Part shown: positions 9,389 to 18,224 of the stretch, one piece after another
How positions within the stretch are numbered: position 1 is the stretch's first letter
Layout: each line of letters starts with the position of its first letter
Origin: Aequorivita soesokkakensis
GTDB taxonomy: Bacteria > Bacteroidota > Bacteroidia > Flavobacteriales > Flavobacteriaceae
DNA: 43,340 bases
Assembly (NCBI RefSeq): GCF_001641085.1
Contig: NZ_LXIE01000021.1
Location: 1-43,340, forward strand
Direction of reading: 5' to 3'
Position numbers and translations under genes: made by a program
The notes under the pieces: generated by a model
Databases searched by the model: none
Told to the model about the DNA's origin: nothing
What the model saw: the letters and a program-made list of their open reading frames with translations, nothing else

Positions 9389-9907
9389 TCAATCTATTTT
9401 TTTAAATATTTTCAAATATTTTTTTACCTCACTTTTAAAAACTTCCGGTTGCTGCAGGTCAACAGTTATAAGTAAATCGAAAAGCCGCTCATCAGCATCA
9501 TTAAAACCTACTTTAAATTTCGCTTTGCTCTGTGCAACCATTGCACTCAAAAATCTGTGCTTTTCTTTATAGAAGCCAATCAAAACATCAAACGGAAAAT
9601 CGAGAAATTCCTGTGCGTTTTGGTTGTGAATTTCACCGCGCCACGTAAATTCCTTATTGGTTATTTGGTTTTGCCGAAGCGATGGAATTTTTCTTCTCGT
9701 TTCCACAAAAGTGAAAAGTTTCACATCTTTCCGCTGCAAACCAAGTTCTCTTCCAAATTCATAAAGCATTTCAAAATCGTCAAAAAAAGCTTCGTCCACC
9801 AAAAAACCCAAATACTTTAAAGATGTATTCCTTTGTGAAATATCACGCTCGGTCAAGTTTTTTTCGGTGTGTTTTTTTAAGGAATGATGTTTTACTTTTT
9901 TCAACAT
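9389..9907 (-). CDS. DUF6913 family protein
   Basis: The 172-residue basic protein has no signal peptide or membrane segment and is probably cytoplasmic. It resembles the flavobacterial family now called DUF6913, which is usually encoded just upstream of dapA, as here (one base between the genes). The first ~25 residues are very basic ([15 protein letters not shown]). A conserved-looking centre reads [20 protein letters not shown] and [22 protein letters not shown] forms the end. I cannot assign a reaction. The tight pairing with dapA suggests shared expression rather than a known joint function. Confidence 0.75.
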   Translation of the reverse strand: MLKKVKHHSLKKHTEKNLTERDISQRNTSLKYLGFLVDEAFFDDFEMLYEFGRELGLQRKDVKLFTFVETRRKIPSLRQNQITNKEFTWRGEIHNQNAQEFLDFPFDVLIGFYKEKHRFLSAMVAQSKAKFKVGFNDADERLFDLLITVDLQQPEVFKSEVKKYLKIFKKID

Positions 9908-9929
9908 GGAACGCCCAATTCTTGTGTGG

Positions 9930-9937
9930 CAAAAATA
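9930..9937 (-). promoter_or_regulatory. -7 box of the DUF6913-dapA pair
   Basis: TATTTTTG on the minus strand, a perfect TAnnTTTG match, lies 22 bases before the ATG. No good -33 TTTG stands at the usual distance. Confidence 0.5.
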
Positions 9938-9965
9938 GTTTTTTTCAACGCTTTTCTGCTTTCAA

Positions 9966-12011
<2,046 letters not shown>

Positions 12012-12042
12012 ATTAATGAAATTTTCAACAAATTATTAGCAA

Positions 12043-12753
12043 TTAATCATCCAAAAATATATTGCGAACCAAGGCTGCGCAAAGTCCGCCAGCAATTGGC
12101 GCAACGATGAAAAGCCAAAGCTGCTGAAGTGCCATTCCGCCAGCAAAAAGCGCTGGGCCCAAACTACGCGCGGGATTCACGGAGGTACCCGTAATTGGAA
12201 TAACAACCATATGTATCAATGCCAAGGAAATACCAATGGCAAGCCCTGCCATCATTGGCGAAGTATGTTTGGAAGCAGTTGCTCCGAAAATCACCATTAA
12301 GAAAAGGAAGGTGAATGCAAATTCTGCAATTAGCGCAGACTTCATATCGTATTCCCCGAGATAACCAGGACCCCAGCCGTTAGCGCCTAAGCCCCATTCA
12401 GGCATTGAAAAGCCAGCACTTCCGGTAGCCAAAACATACAGTAAACCTGCCGCTGCAATGGCTCCTATACATTGCGAAATTATATACCCAACGGTATCTT
12501 TTGCGGAGAGTTTTCCCGCAGCTAGCATAGCTATTGAAATTGCTGGGTTAATGTGACAGCCCGAAATGGGGCCAATGGTATAAACCATTACCAAAACTGC
12601 AAAACCAAATGCGAGGGAAATACCCAAAAGCCCAATTCCGGCAGGACCAGAATGGGTTACGCTAGCAATAGTTGCAGCGCCACAGCCAAATAAAACTAAT
12701 GCAAAGGTGCCGAGTGCTTCGGCAAAATACTTTTTTGATGAATTCATTTTCAA
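12043..12753 (-). CDS. aqpZ: Aquaporin Z-type water channel (MIP family)
   Basis: The 236-residue inner-membrane channel has six membrane segments. The two pore loops carry NPA motifs (SGCHINPAIS and GTSVNPARSLGP). The arginine after the second NPA, His in ALIHMVVIP, and the Phe in LAFGFAVLV correspond to the narrow water-selective filter of AqpZ, so water rather than glycerol is the expected substrate. The N-terminus (KKYFAEALGTFALVLFGCGAA) is typical of the family. It has its own spacer on both sides and ends in a hairpin, so it is probably a single-gene unit. Confidence 0.92.
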   Translation of the reverse strand: MKMNSSKKYFAEALGTFALVLFGCGAATIASVTHSGPAGIGLLGISLAFGFAVLVMVYTIGPISGCHINPAISIAMLAAGKLSAKDTVGYIISQCIGAIAAAGLLYVLATGSAGFSMPEWGLGANGWGPGYLGEYDMKSALIAEFAFTFLFLMVIFGATASKHTSPMMAGLAIGISLALIHMVVIPITGTSVNPARSLGPALFAGGMALQQLWLFIVAPIAGGLCAALVRNIFLDD

Positions 12754-12843
12754 TTATTTAAGAGGTTAGACAACTTAAATTTAGGAAAATGAGTCTATTA
12801 AAAGAAATTTGTTAAAAAGGAAGGTTAAAATGTTGATAATACG

Positions 12844-13434
12844 TTATGTTCTGTCAGAATTCAGCCACTTTGGAAGCTGCGGTGTCTTGAATTCCTCCAT
12901 TTTTTTAAGAAGTCCTTTTGGGCTGGAATCTACCAAAAGCAGATTGTAGTTGTCCATGGAAAGGAAGCCTTTGCGCACCATGGTTTCGAGCATTCTTATA
13001 AGATCATTGTAGAAACCGTTTATATTCAGTAACCCGATTGGCTTTTGATGTAGCCCTAACTGAAGCCAAGTTATAATTTCGAAAAGCTCTTCCAGCGTGC
13101 CCATTCCACCTGGAAGCGCGATAAAACCATCGCTTGCTTCCTGCATTTTTAGTTTGCGTTCGTGCATATTTTCAGTAGTGATGAGCTCCGTAAGCCCAAG
13201 ATGCACAACTTCTTTCTTCTTTAAAAAATTGGGGATAATGCCGATAACCTTTCCATTGTTATCCAAAACACTTTTGGCAATGGTGCCCATTACTCCTATT
13301 TTCGCGGCACCGTAAACAAGACTGATATTACGCTCAGCGAAGATTTCACCAAGTTTTTTAGCAGCATCTGTTATCGCGAGGTCGTTGCCGTCGCTACTGC
13401 CGCAGAAAACGCATATTTTTTCAAGTTTGTTCAT
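12844..13434 (-). CDS. LOG family protein (TIGR00730), probable nucleotide phosphoribohydrolase
   Basis: The 196-residue cytoplasmic protein has the LOG/lysine-decarboxylase-like Rossmann fold. It begins with ICVFCGSSDG and carries the signature PGGMGTLEELFE together with a YGAAKIGVMG phosphate-binding loop. Characterised members cleave nucleoside 5'-monophosphates, including cytokinin ribotides, into base and ribose phosphate. The natural substrate here is unknown, and older annotations as lysine decarboxylase are not supported by the motif. The 93 bases before it are repeat DNA rather than an obvious promoter. Confidence 0.9.
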   Translation of the reverse strand: MNKLEKICVFCGSSDGNDLAITDAAKKLGEIFAERNISLVYGAAKIGVMGTIAKSVLDNNGKVIGIIPNFLKKKEVVHLGLTELITTENMHERKLKMQEASDGFIALPGGMGTLEELFEIITWLQLGLHQKPIGLLNINGFYNDLIRMLETMVRKGFLSMDNYNLLLVDSSPKGLLKKMEEFKTPQLPKWLNSDRT

Positions 13435-13436
13435 CT

Positions 13437-13526
13437 TTCTCTGAGTAACTCTGCGGTTCTCTGAGCAACTCTGCGTTATAGCTATTTCACGGAGCTACAC
13501 AGAGAAAACACGAAGTTTCGCAGAGG
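13437..13526. repeat. Dispersed-type repeat: tandem 20-bp unit plus degenerate inverted copies
   Basis: Two adjacent 20-bp units (13437-13456 and 13457-13476) differ at two positions; the first reads TTCTCTGAGTAACTCTGCGG. The following bases contain related words in the opposite sense (CACGGAGCTACACAGAG, CGAAGTTTCGCAGAGG). Similar CTCTGCG/CTCTGTG/CTCCGTG strings are, from memory, scattered in many Bacteroidota genomes. The repeat fills nearly all of the gap between prmC and the LOG gene. Confidence 0.7.
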
Positions 13527-13527
13527 T

Positions 13528-14376
13528 TTATATATTACATTTCAACATTCGGTCTTTTCCGAAGATGTCCTTTTTTATTTCAATATTTTGAAATCCTTCG
13601 ATTTTTAAAAGCTCGGTCAATTCATCAGCAAGGTACTCATTAATCTCGAAAAATAATTTTCCATTGGCCTTCAAATGGTTTTTTGCCAATTGGGAAATGA
13701 CTCGATAAAAAAGTAATGGGTCTTTATCTTTAACATATAAGGCTGAATCAGGCTCATACTTCAAAACGTTTTGTTGCATTTGCTTTTTTTCCAGTTCGCG
13801 AACGTATGGCGGATTGGAAACGATAACATCGTATTGCTTCGGAAGCGTTTTAGTTTTTAAAATATCGGCTTGAATGAAATCAACTTTTACTTCATTTAGT
13901 TCTGAATTTTGCTGTGCAACTTTTAAAGCTTGTTCGGAAATATCCAATGCGAAAATTTTGGAATCAGGAAGGTTTTTAGCAAGTGAAATAGCAATGCAAC
14001 CGGAACCAGTGCCAATGTCTAAAAATTCTGAATTCTGAATTCTGAATTCTGAATTATTTAAAATCCATTCAACCAATTCCTCCGTTTCTGGGCGGGGAAT
14101 TAAGGTGTGTTGGTTTACTTTGAAAGGAAGGCTGAAAAATTCTGTTTCTCCTAATATATATTGAATGGGCTCGTAATTTTTTAGGCGAAGCAATGCTGCC
14201 TGAAATTTTTCGGCATCTTCTTTTGAGATTTCCTTTTCGGGATTCAACGCAATTTCTATTCTCGAAAGATTTAAATATTTTTCAGAAAGTATGTTGAAAA
14301 ACGATTGTATTTCTTCCGAAGGATAAATTCCTGAAAGAGTTGTGGTGAAGTTTTTTTTTAGTTCTGCTAAATTCAA
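13528..14376 (-). CDS. prmC: Release factor glutamine N5-methyltransferase PrmC
   Basis: The 282-residue enzyme methylates the GGQ glutamine of release factors RF1 and RF2, which speeds peptide release. The N-terminal helical domain (about 1-85) recognises the factor and ends in PIQYILGETEF. The SAM domain has motif I (DIGTGSGCIAISLAK) and the catalytic NPPY (VSNPPYVRE). Oddly, the linker just before motif I contains a 7-residue echo, NSEFRIQ then NSEF, encoded by four perfect copies of a 7-bp unit (14026-14053). This lies in a loop before strand 1 and should be tolerated. The gene is flanked on both sides by other short repeats. Confidence 0.95.
   Translation of the reverse strand: MNLAELKKNFTTTLSGIYPSEEIQSFFNILSEKYLNLSRIEIALNPEKEISKEDAEKFQAALLRLKNYEPIQYILGETEFFSLPFKVNQHTLIPRPETEELVEWILNNSEFRIQNSEFLDIGTGSGCIAISLAKNLPDSKIFALDISEQALKVAQQNSELNEVKVDFIQADILKTKTLPKQYDVIVSNPPYVRELEKKQMQQNVLKYEPDSALYVKDKDPLLFYRVISQLAKNHLKANGKLFFEINEYLADELTELLKIEGFQNIEIKKDIFGKDRMLKCNI
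14026..14053. repeat. Four perfect tandem copies of heptamer TTCTGAA inside prmC
   Basis: Bases 14026-14032, 14033-14039, 14040-14046 and 14047-14053 are identical. Three units (21 bp) equal seven codons, which produces the NSEFRIQ/NSEF echo in PrmC. A gain or loss of one unit would shift the reading frame. Confidence 0.95.
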
Positions 14377-14393
14377 AATTATTTTTTCGAAAG

Positions 14394-14443
14394 CACTTCG
14401 ACTGCCCTTCGACTACGCTCAGGACGGGCTACTCAATGTGACA
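14394..14443. repeat. REP-like dispersed repeat between prmC and the GNAT gene
   Basis: The segment carries TTCGACTACGCTCAGGAC flanked by GCCC and GGGC, which can pair, and then GGCTACTCAATGTGACA. From memory, near-identical CTTCGACTACGCTCAG strings occur many times in Bacteroidota and some other genomes. Copy number cannot be judged here. Confidence 0.65.
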
Positions 14444-14472
14444 TTTGTTTCTAATATTTGGGGTTTGATTTT

Positions 14473-14958
14473 TTAAAGTGTTTTAATCATATGCACCGGG
14501 CAGGAATAATGGCCCGTGTCGCCCATTGCGCAATCTATATATTCAAAACCAGCTTGTTTGTATAGTTTTTGGGCGTGGGTCATATATTCCATGGTTTCAA
14601 GATATATTTTTTCGAAACCAAACTCACTCGCTTTTGCCAAACAAAATTCCATCATTTGCGCTCCAACTCCCCTGCCTCTAGCTTCGGGAAGAAAATACAT
14701 TTTTTGGAGCTCGCAGATATTGCCTTCAAAATTATCAAGTTGGGCAATACCAGCGCCGCCTATTATTTTGTCGTTTTCTTCAACCACAAAATAAACGGCC
14801 TTGGGTTTTTGATAGGTTTCAAACATACAATCCAAAGATTTATCGGCATAAGCAGTACCCACTTTCGGCACGTTGAAATCTTCCAAAACGCTGCGTATCA
14901 CTTTGGCAATTTGTGGATTGTCCTTCTTTTCAATAAGACGGATTATTGGTGTGTTCAT
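14473..14958 (-). CDS. GNAT family N-acetyltransferase
   Basis: The 161-residue protein has the GNAT fold. The acetyl-CoA pyrophosphate loop is visible as FLPEARGRGVGAQMMEFCL (the Q/RxxGxG/A motif), preceded by the strand ICELQKMY and followed by GFEKIYLETMEYMTHAQKLYKQAGF. These identify the fold, but not the acceptor. The end CAMGDTGHYSCPVHMIK resembles small-molecule or amino-acid acetyltransferases. It is transcribed away from ribD with only 28 bases between the two starts, so the two promoters must overlap or be very compact. Confidence 0.88.
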   Translation of the reverse strand: MNTPIIRLIEKKDNPQIAKVIRSVLEDFNVPKVGTAYADKSLDCMFETYQKPKAVYFVVEENDKIIGGAGIAQLDNFEGNICELQKMYFLPEARGRGVGAQMMEFCLAKASEFGFEKIYLETMEYMTHAQKLYKQAGFEYIDCAMGDTGHYSCPVHMIKTL

Positions 14959-14986
14959 TCTAATTAAATCCTTGTATTTTTACGCT

Positions 14987-16036
14987 GTGAAGATACACGA
15001 AAAATATATGTTGCGTTGCACACAACTGGCCAAAAATGGGCTGGGAACTACCTATCCAAATCCGTTGGTGGGAAGCGTGATTGTTCATAATGACAGAATT
15101 ATTGGCGAAGGTTGGCACTATAAAGCAGGACAACCGCATGCGGAAGTTAACGCCATCGCGAACGTGAGCGAAGCGAACTTATTGAAAGGGGCAACTATTT
15201 ACGTGAGTTTGGAACCGTGCAGCCATTTTGGGAAAACACCTCCCTGCGCCAATTTGATTATTGAATGCGGCATTAAAAAAGTAGTGGTAGGCAGTTTGGA
15301 TCCAAATCCAAAAGTTGCAGGGCGCGGCATTAAAAAACTAATGGAGGCTGGTTGCGAAGTAATTGTAGGCATTTTGGAAAATGAATGTGATGAGCTGAAC
15401 AAACGTTTTTTCACCTTTCACCAAAAAAAGAGGCCTTATATTTTTCTGAAATGGGCTGAAACTGCTGATGGCTTTATTTCCCCCAAAAATGAATCCCGAA
15501 ACGAAATAAAACCCATTTGGATTACAAATGAATTTTCGCGGCAATTGGTTCATAAAATGCGCGCGGATGAACAGGCTATTTTAGTTGGTACGAATACTGT
15601 TTTGCAGGATAATCCATCGCTAACGGTTCGCGAATGGGCTGGAGAAAATCCTGTGCGAATTGTTATTGACAGAAGTTTAAAACTTTCTCAAGATTTTTCA
15701 GTTTTTGATGGAACTGCTAAAACCATTGTTTTCAATGAAAAGGAAACAAAAATTTCAGAAAATTTAGATTTGGAAAAGATTGATTTTCCCAAAGAAATTC
15801 CGCAGCAAATCTGCCAAGCGCTTTTCAAAAGAGAAATTCAGTCCGTTATAATTGAAGGCGGCGCGAAGACATCGCAATCTTTTATTGACGCAAATCTTTG
15901 GGACGAAGCGTTTGTTTTTATGGGAACTGCTAATTTCAGCGAAGGAACAAAAGCCCCGACTTTTAAAGGAATTATGGTTTCCGAAGAAAAAATAAAAGAA
16001 GATACTTTCCGAACTTATAAAAACACAACTACTTGA
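14987..16036 (+). CDS. ribD: Bifunctional riboflavin biosynthesis deaminase/reductase RibD
   Basis: The protein deaminates the pyrimidine intermediate and then reduces its ribosyl side chain, the second and third steps of riboflavin synthesis. I place the start at GTG 14987 (349 residues) because the family begins with IHEKYMxRC. The longer frame from 14873 overlaps the divergent GNAT gene and adds unrelated sequence. The deaminase domain binds zinc through HAEVNAI and PCSHFGKTPPC. The reductase domain starts near residue 150 (KRPYIFLKWAETADGFIS) and contains VGTNTVLQDNPSLTVR and the VIIEGGAKT loop. The stop overlaps the next gene by four bases. Confidence 0.93.
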   Translation: MKIHEKYMLRCTQLAKNGLGTTYPNPLVGSVIVHNDRIIGEGWHYKAGQPHAEVNAIANVSEANLLKGATIYVSLEPCSHFGKTPPCANLIIECGIKKVVVGSLDPNPKVAGRGIKKLMEAGCEVIVGILENECDELNKRFFTFHQKKRPYIFLKWAETADGFISPKNESRNEIKPIWITNEFSRQLVHKMRADEQAILVGTNTVLQDNPSLTVREWAGENPVRIVIDRSLKLSQDFSVFDGTAKTIVFNEKETKISENLDLEKIDFPKEIPQQICQALFKREIQSVIIEGGAKTSQSFIDANLWDEAFVFMGTANFSEGTKAPTFKGIMVSEEKIKEDTFRTYKNTTT

Positions 16037-16905
16037 TAGCACTAGCGCTTAGCATACTTTCTTCCACGATAATTTTTGTGGCTTTCAAGCTTTTTTCAAA
16101 GTTTAAAATCAACACTTTGCACGCTATTGTTGTAAATTATTTGGTGGCTTGTTGTTGCGGGTTACTTTTTCAGGAGAATGAAATAAATATTGCCGCAATT
16201 GCACAACATTCCTGGTTTCCCTTTGCGTTAGGTTTGGGCGCTTTATTTATAACGGTTTTCAATTTAATGGCGCTTACCACACAACGCAGCGGACTTTCGG
16301 TAGTTTCGGTGGCTACAAAAATGAGCGTTGTGATTCCGGTGGTTTTCGGGTTGCTTTACTATAAAGAGAGTTTAGGGATTTTAAAATTTCTCGGAATTGT
16401 TTTAGCGTTGATGGCTGTTTATCTCGCTTCCATCAAAACAAAGGATGGATTAAAAATAAAAACGTCCAATTTCATCTTTCCCATATTGGTTTTTTTGGGC
16501 AGCGGAATTATTGACACTGCCATAAAATATTTGGAAGGGGAACATGTAGCCAAGAATGACACACCTATTTTCTCTGCCACCATCTTTGCTTCCGCAGCAA
16601 TCCTGGGAATTCTACTTTTGTGTTTTCACGCAGTTCAGGGGAAGTTTAAATTTCAGTTTAAAAACGTTTTGGGCGGAATTGGACTCGGTATCCCCAATTA
16701 CTTTTCCGTCTATTTTTTGGTACAAGCACTGCGAAGCGATATTTTGGAAAGCTCAGGAATTTTTACGGTTAACAATGTTGCGATTGTAATGTTTTCGACC
16801 CTGGTCGGAATTTTACTTTTCAAAGAAAAATTATTGCCGAAAAATTGGATAGGGATTGGGCTGGCTATTCTTGGGATTTTGTTTATTGCCTTGGAAAAAT
16901 GGTAG
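16033..16905 (+). CDS. EamA/DMT-superfamily transporter
   Basis: The 290-residue integral membrane protein has about ten hydrophobic segments arranged as two EamA repeats. The second half contains the helix pair GIFTVNNVAIVMFSTLVGILLFKEKLLPKNWIG-like pattern usual for this superfamily. Such proteins export metabolites or take up small molecules, but the substrate cannot be read from sequence. The start is TTG at 16033, inside the ribD stop (TTGA, 4-base overlap), so translation is probably coupled to ribD. A link to flavin transport is possible but unproven. Confidence 0.85.
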   Translation: MIALALSILSSTIIFVAFKLFSKFKINTLHAIVVNYLVACCCGLLFQENEINIAAIAQHSWFPFALGLGALFITVFNLMALTTQRSGLSVVSVATKMSVVIPVVFGLLYYKESLGILKFLGIVLALMAVYLASIKTKDGLKIKTSNFIFPILVFLGSGIIDTAIKYLEGEHVAKNDTPIFSATIFASAAILGILLLCFHAVQGKFKFQFKNVLGGIGLGIPNYFSVYFLVQALRSDILESSGIFTVNNVAIVMFSTLVGILLFKEKLLPKNWIGIGLAILGILFIALEKW

Positions 16906-16941
16906 GGTGCGGGATGACTGCTGAAAAAATAGAAGAAAATA

Positions 16942-17574
16942 TTGAATACGGAGAAAGACACATATAAAACAATTTTAAAACCTTCAAAAGAAGTTCTTTT
17001 TAAGGAGAAAGGAAGTAAATTCTTTGGCTATGCTTTCCCAGTTTTTTCAGATGAAAATGTAAAAGAACACATCGAAAAACTTAAAAAGCAGCATCATTCC
17101 GCACGGCACTTTTGCTATGCTTGGCAGCTCGGAAAAAGCTACGAGCATTACCGCGCCAACGATGATGGCGAACCTTCAAACAGTGCTGGAATGCCTATTT
17201 ATGGACAATTGTTATCTTTTGAAATAACGAATGTTTTGGTTGCTGTGGTGCGATATTTTGGCGGTACGAAACTAGGCGTGGGTGGCTTGATCCAAGCCTA
17301 TAAAACAACCGCCCAAATGGCTTTGGAAAATTGTAAAATAGTAGAAAGAACTATCGATGAAACCTTTCTTTTAAAATTTGAATATCCCGAAATGAATACC
17401 GTAATGCGGATAATCAAAGACGAAGACCTCAACCTCGTCAATCAAAAAATGGAACTGGATTGCGAATTTGAAATTGCCGTTCGTAAAAAAGAAGCCGACC
17501 GCATTTTTGAGTTGTTTGAAAATACCCACAAAATAGAAATCACAATAAAACAAATCCCAAATTCCAAAATTTAA
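16942..17574 (+). CDS. YigZ / IMPACT family protein
   Basis: The 210-residue protein has the N-terminal IMPACT domain (about residues 10-120) with its signature DDGEPSNSAGMPIYGQL and VAVVRYFGGTKLGVGGL, and a ferredoxin-like C-terminal domain (DUF1949). The family is related to eukaryotic regulators of the GCN2 kinase, while its bacterial function is unclear. The start is TTG 16942, because family members begin only a few residues before DTYKTI and no ATG is available. The last eight codons lie inside a heptamer repeat that forms the downstream hairpin. Confidence 0.88.
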   Translation: MNTEKDTYKTILKPSKEVLFKEKGSKFFGYAFPVFSDENVKEHIEKLKKQHHSARHFCYAWQLGKSYEHYRANDDGEPSNSAGMPIYGQLLSFEITNVLVAVVRYFGGTKLGVGGLIQAYKTTAQMALENCKIVERTIDETFLLKFEYPEMNTVMRIIKDEDLNLVNQKMELDCEFEIAVRKKEADRIFELFENTHKIEITIKQIPNSKI

Positions 17575-17612
17575 AAATTTTATTATTTGGGATTTGGGAT
17601 TTGGGATTTTTT
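17552..17612. terminator. Heptamer-repeat hairpin, bidirectional terminator between convergent genes
   Basis: Left arm 17552-17568 (AAATCCC, AAATTCC, AAA) pairs with TTTGGGA units starting at 17586, a 17-bp stem with one mismatch. A run of six T follows at 17607-17612. Three perfect TTTGGGA units occupy 17586-17606. The left arm encodes the end of the YigZ protein. It separates YigZ from the leftward thioesterase. Confidence 0.7.
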
Positions 17613-17623
17613 AAGGTCTTTTT

Positions 17624-18019
17624 TTATGAAAGTTTTTCCAATAAATACTGTGGTGCCTTCATCAACTTTTTTGTGGTGCTGTTCACAAAAACCAAAACAG
17701 TGGTCGCAGTGATTAAAAGTTGTTTGGACTCATTATAAATTTCATAGTAAAATTCAATTTTTACAGTTGGCAATTGCTTCAAAGTTGTCTTTACAGTAAG
17801 CAAATCATCATAAAAAGCAGGCAATTTATAATCAATACTTAAATGCACAACAGGCAGGTGTACATCGTTGGCTTCCATCCATTTATATGAAAAACCGAGC
17901 TCGCGGAGCCATTCGGTTCTACCTTGCTCCAAGTACTGTGCATAGTTACCGTAATAAACAATACCCATCTGGTCTGTCTCGCCATAGCGAACCCTAATCT
18001 GTGTAAGTGTATTCTTCAA
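17624..18019 (-). CDS. Acyl-CoA thioesterase, YbgC / 4-hydroxybenzoyl-CoA thioesterase family
   Basis: The 131-residue single hot-dog fold protein hydrolyses acyl-CoA thioesters. The family motif with its catalytic aspartate is at the N-terminus (YGETDQMGIVYYGNYAQYLEQGRTEWLRE; D in ETDQMG), and the long helix after it is typical. Length is normal. It is convergent with YigZ across a hairpin and divergent from dnaA. The chain length or acyl group it prefers cannot be told from sequence. Confidence 0.9.
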   Translation of the reverse strand: MKNTLTQIRVRYGETDQMGIVYYGNYAQYLEQGRTEWLRELGFSYKWMEANDVHLPVVHLSIDYKLPAFYDDLLTVKTTLKQLPTVKIEFYYEIYNESKQLLITATTVLVFVNSTTKKLMKAPQYLLEKLS

Positions 18020-18224
18020 AATTTTGTGTTAATTACAAAAAGTTTTTTTGTAGTTTTATCGAAAGGGAAGTATGGGAAAAAAAAACTAAAAATTCAACCC
18101 TATTGTAGTTTTTTTTATAACTTTTTTGTTCACATATTTGCACTGTTAGGAAATAGCCCGGAAACACTCCATCCCCTATTTTTTGACCACACCTTTTAAA
18201 AAACAAAAAACACAACTTTTAACT

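Noticed and set aside
13437-13476. CRISPR array
   Set aside because: The two 20-bp units are directly adjacent with no spacers, and no cas gene is present in the window.
14873-14986. N-terminal extension of RibD from ATG 14873
   Set aside because: It overlaps the divergent GNAT gene and does not match the family start; GTG 14987 gives the conserved IHEKYM beginning.
17586-17606. Stable G-quadruplex in the TTTGGGA repeat
   Set aside because: Only three GGG runs are present, so a standard three-tetrad intramolecular quadruplex is not possible; only a weaker or shared structure could form.
18020-18224. Origin of replication upstream of dnaA
   Set aside because: No cluster of TTATNCACA boxes or AT-rich 13-mers was found, and the rRNA operon at the right edge points leftward, which does not suggest an origin here.
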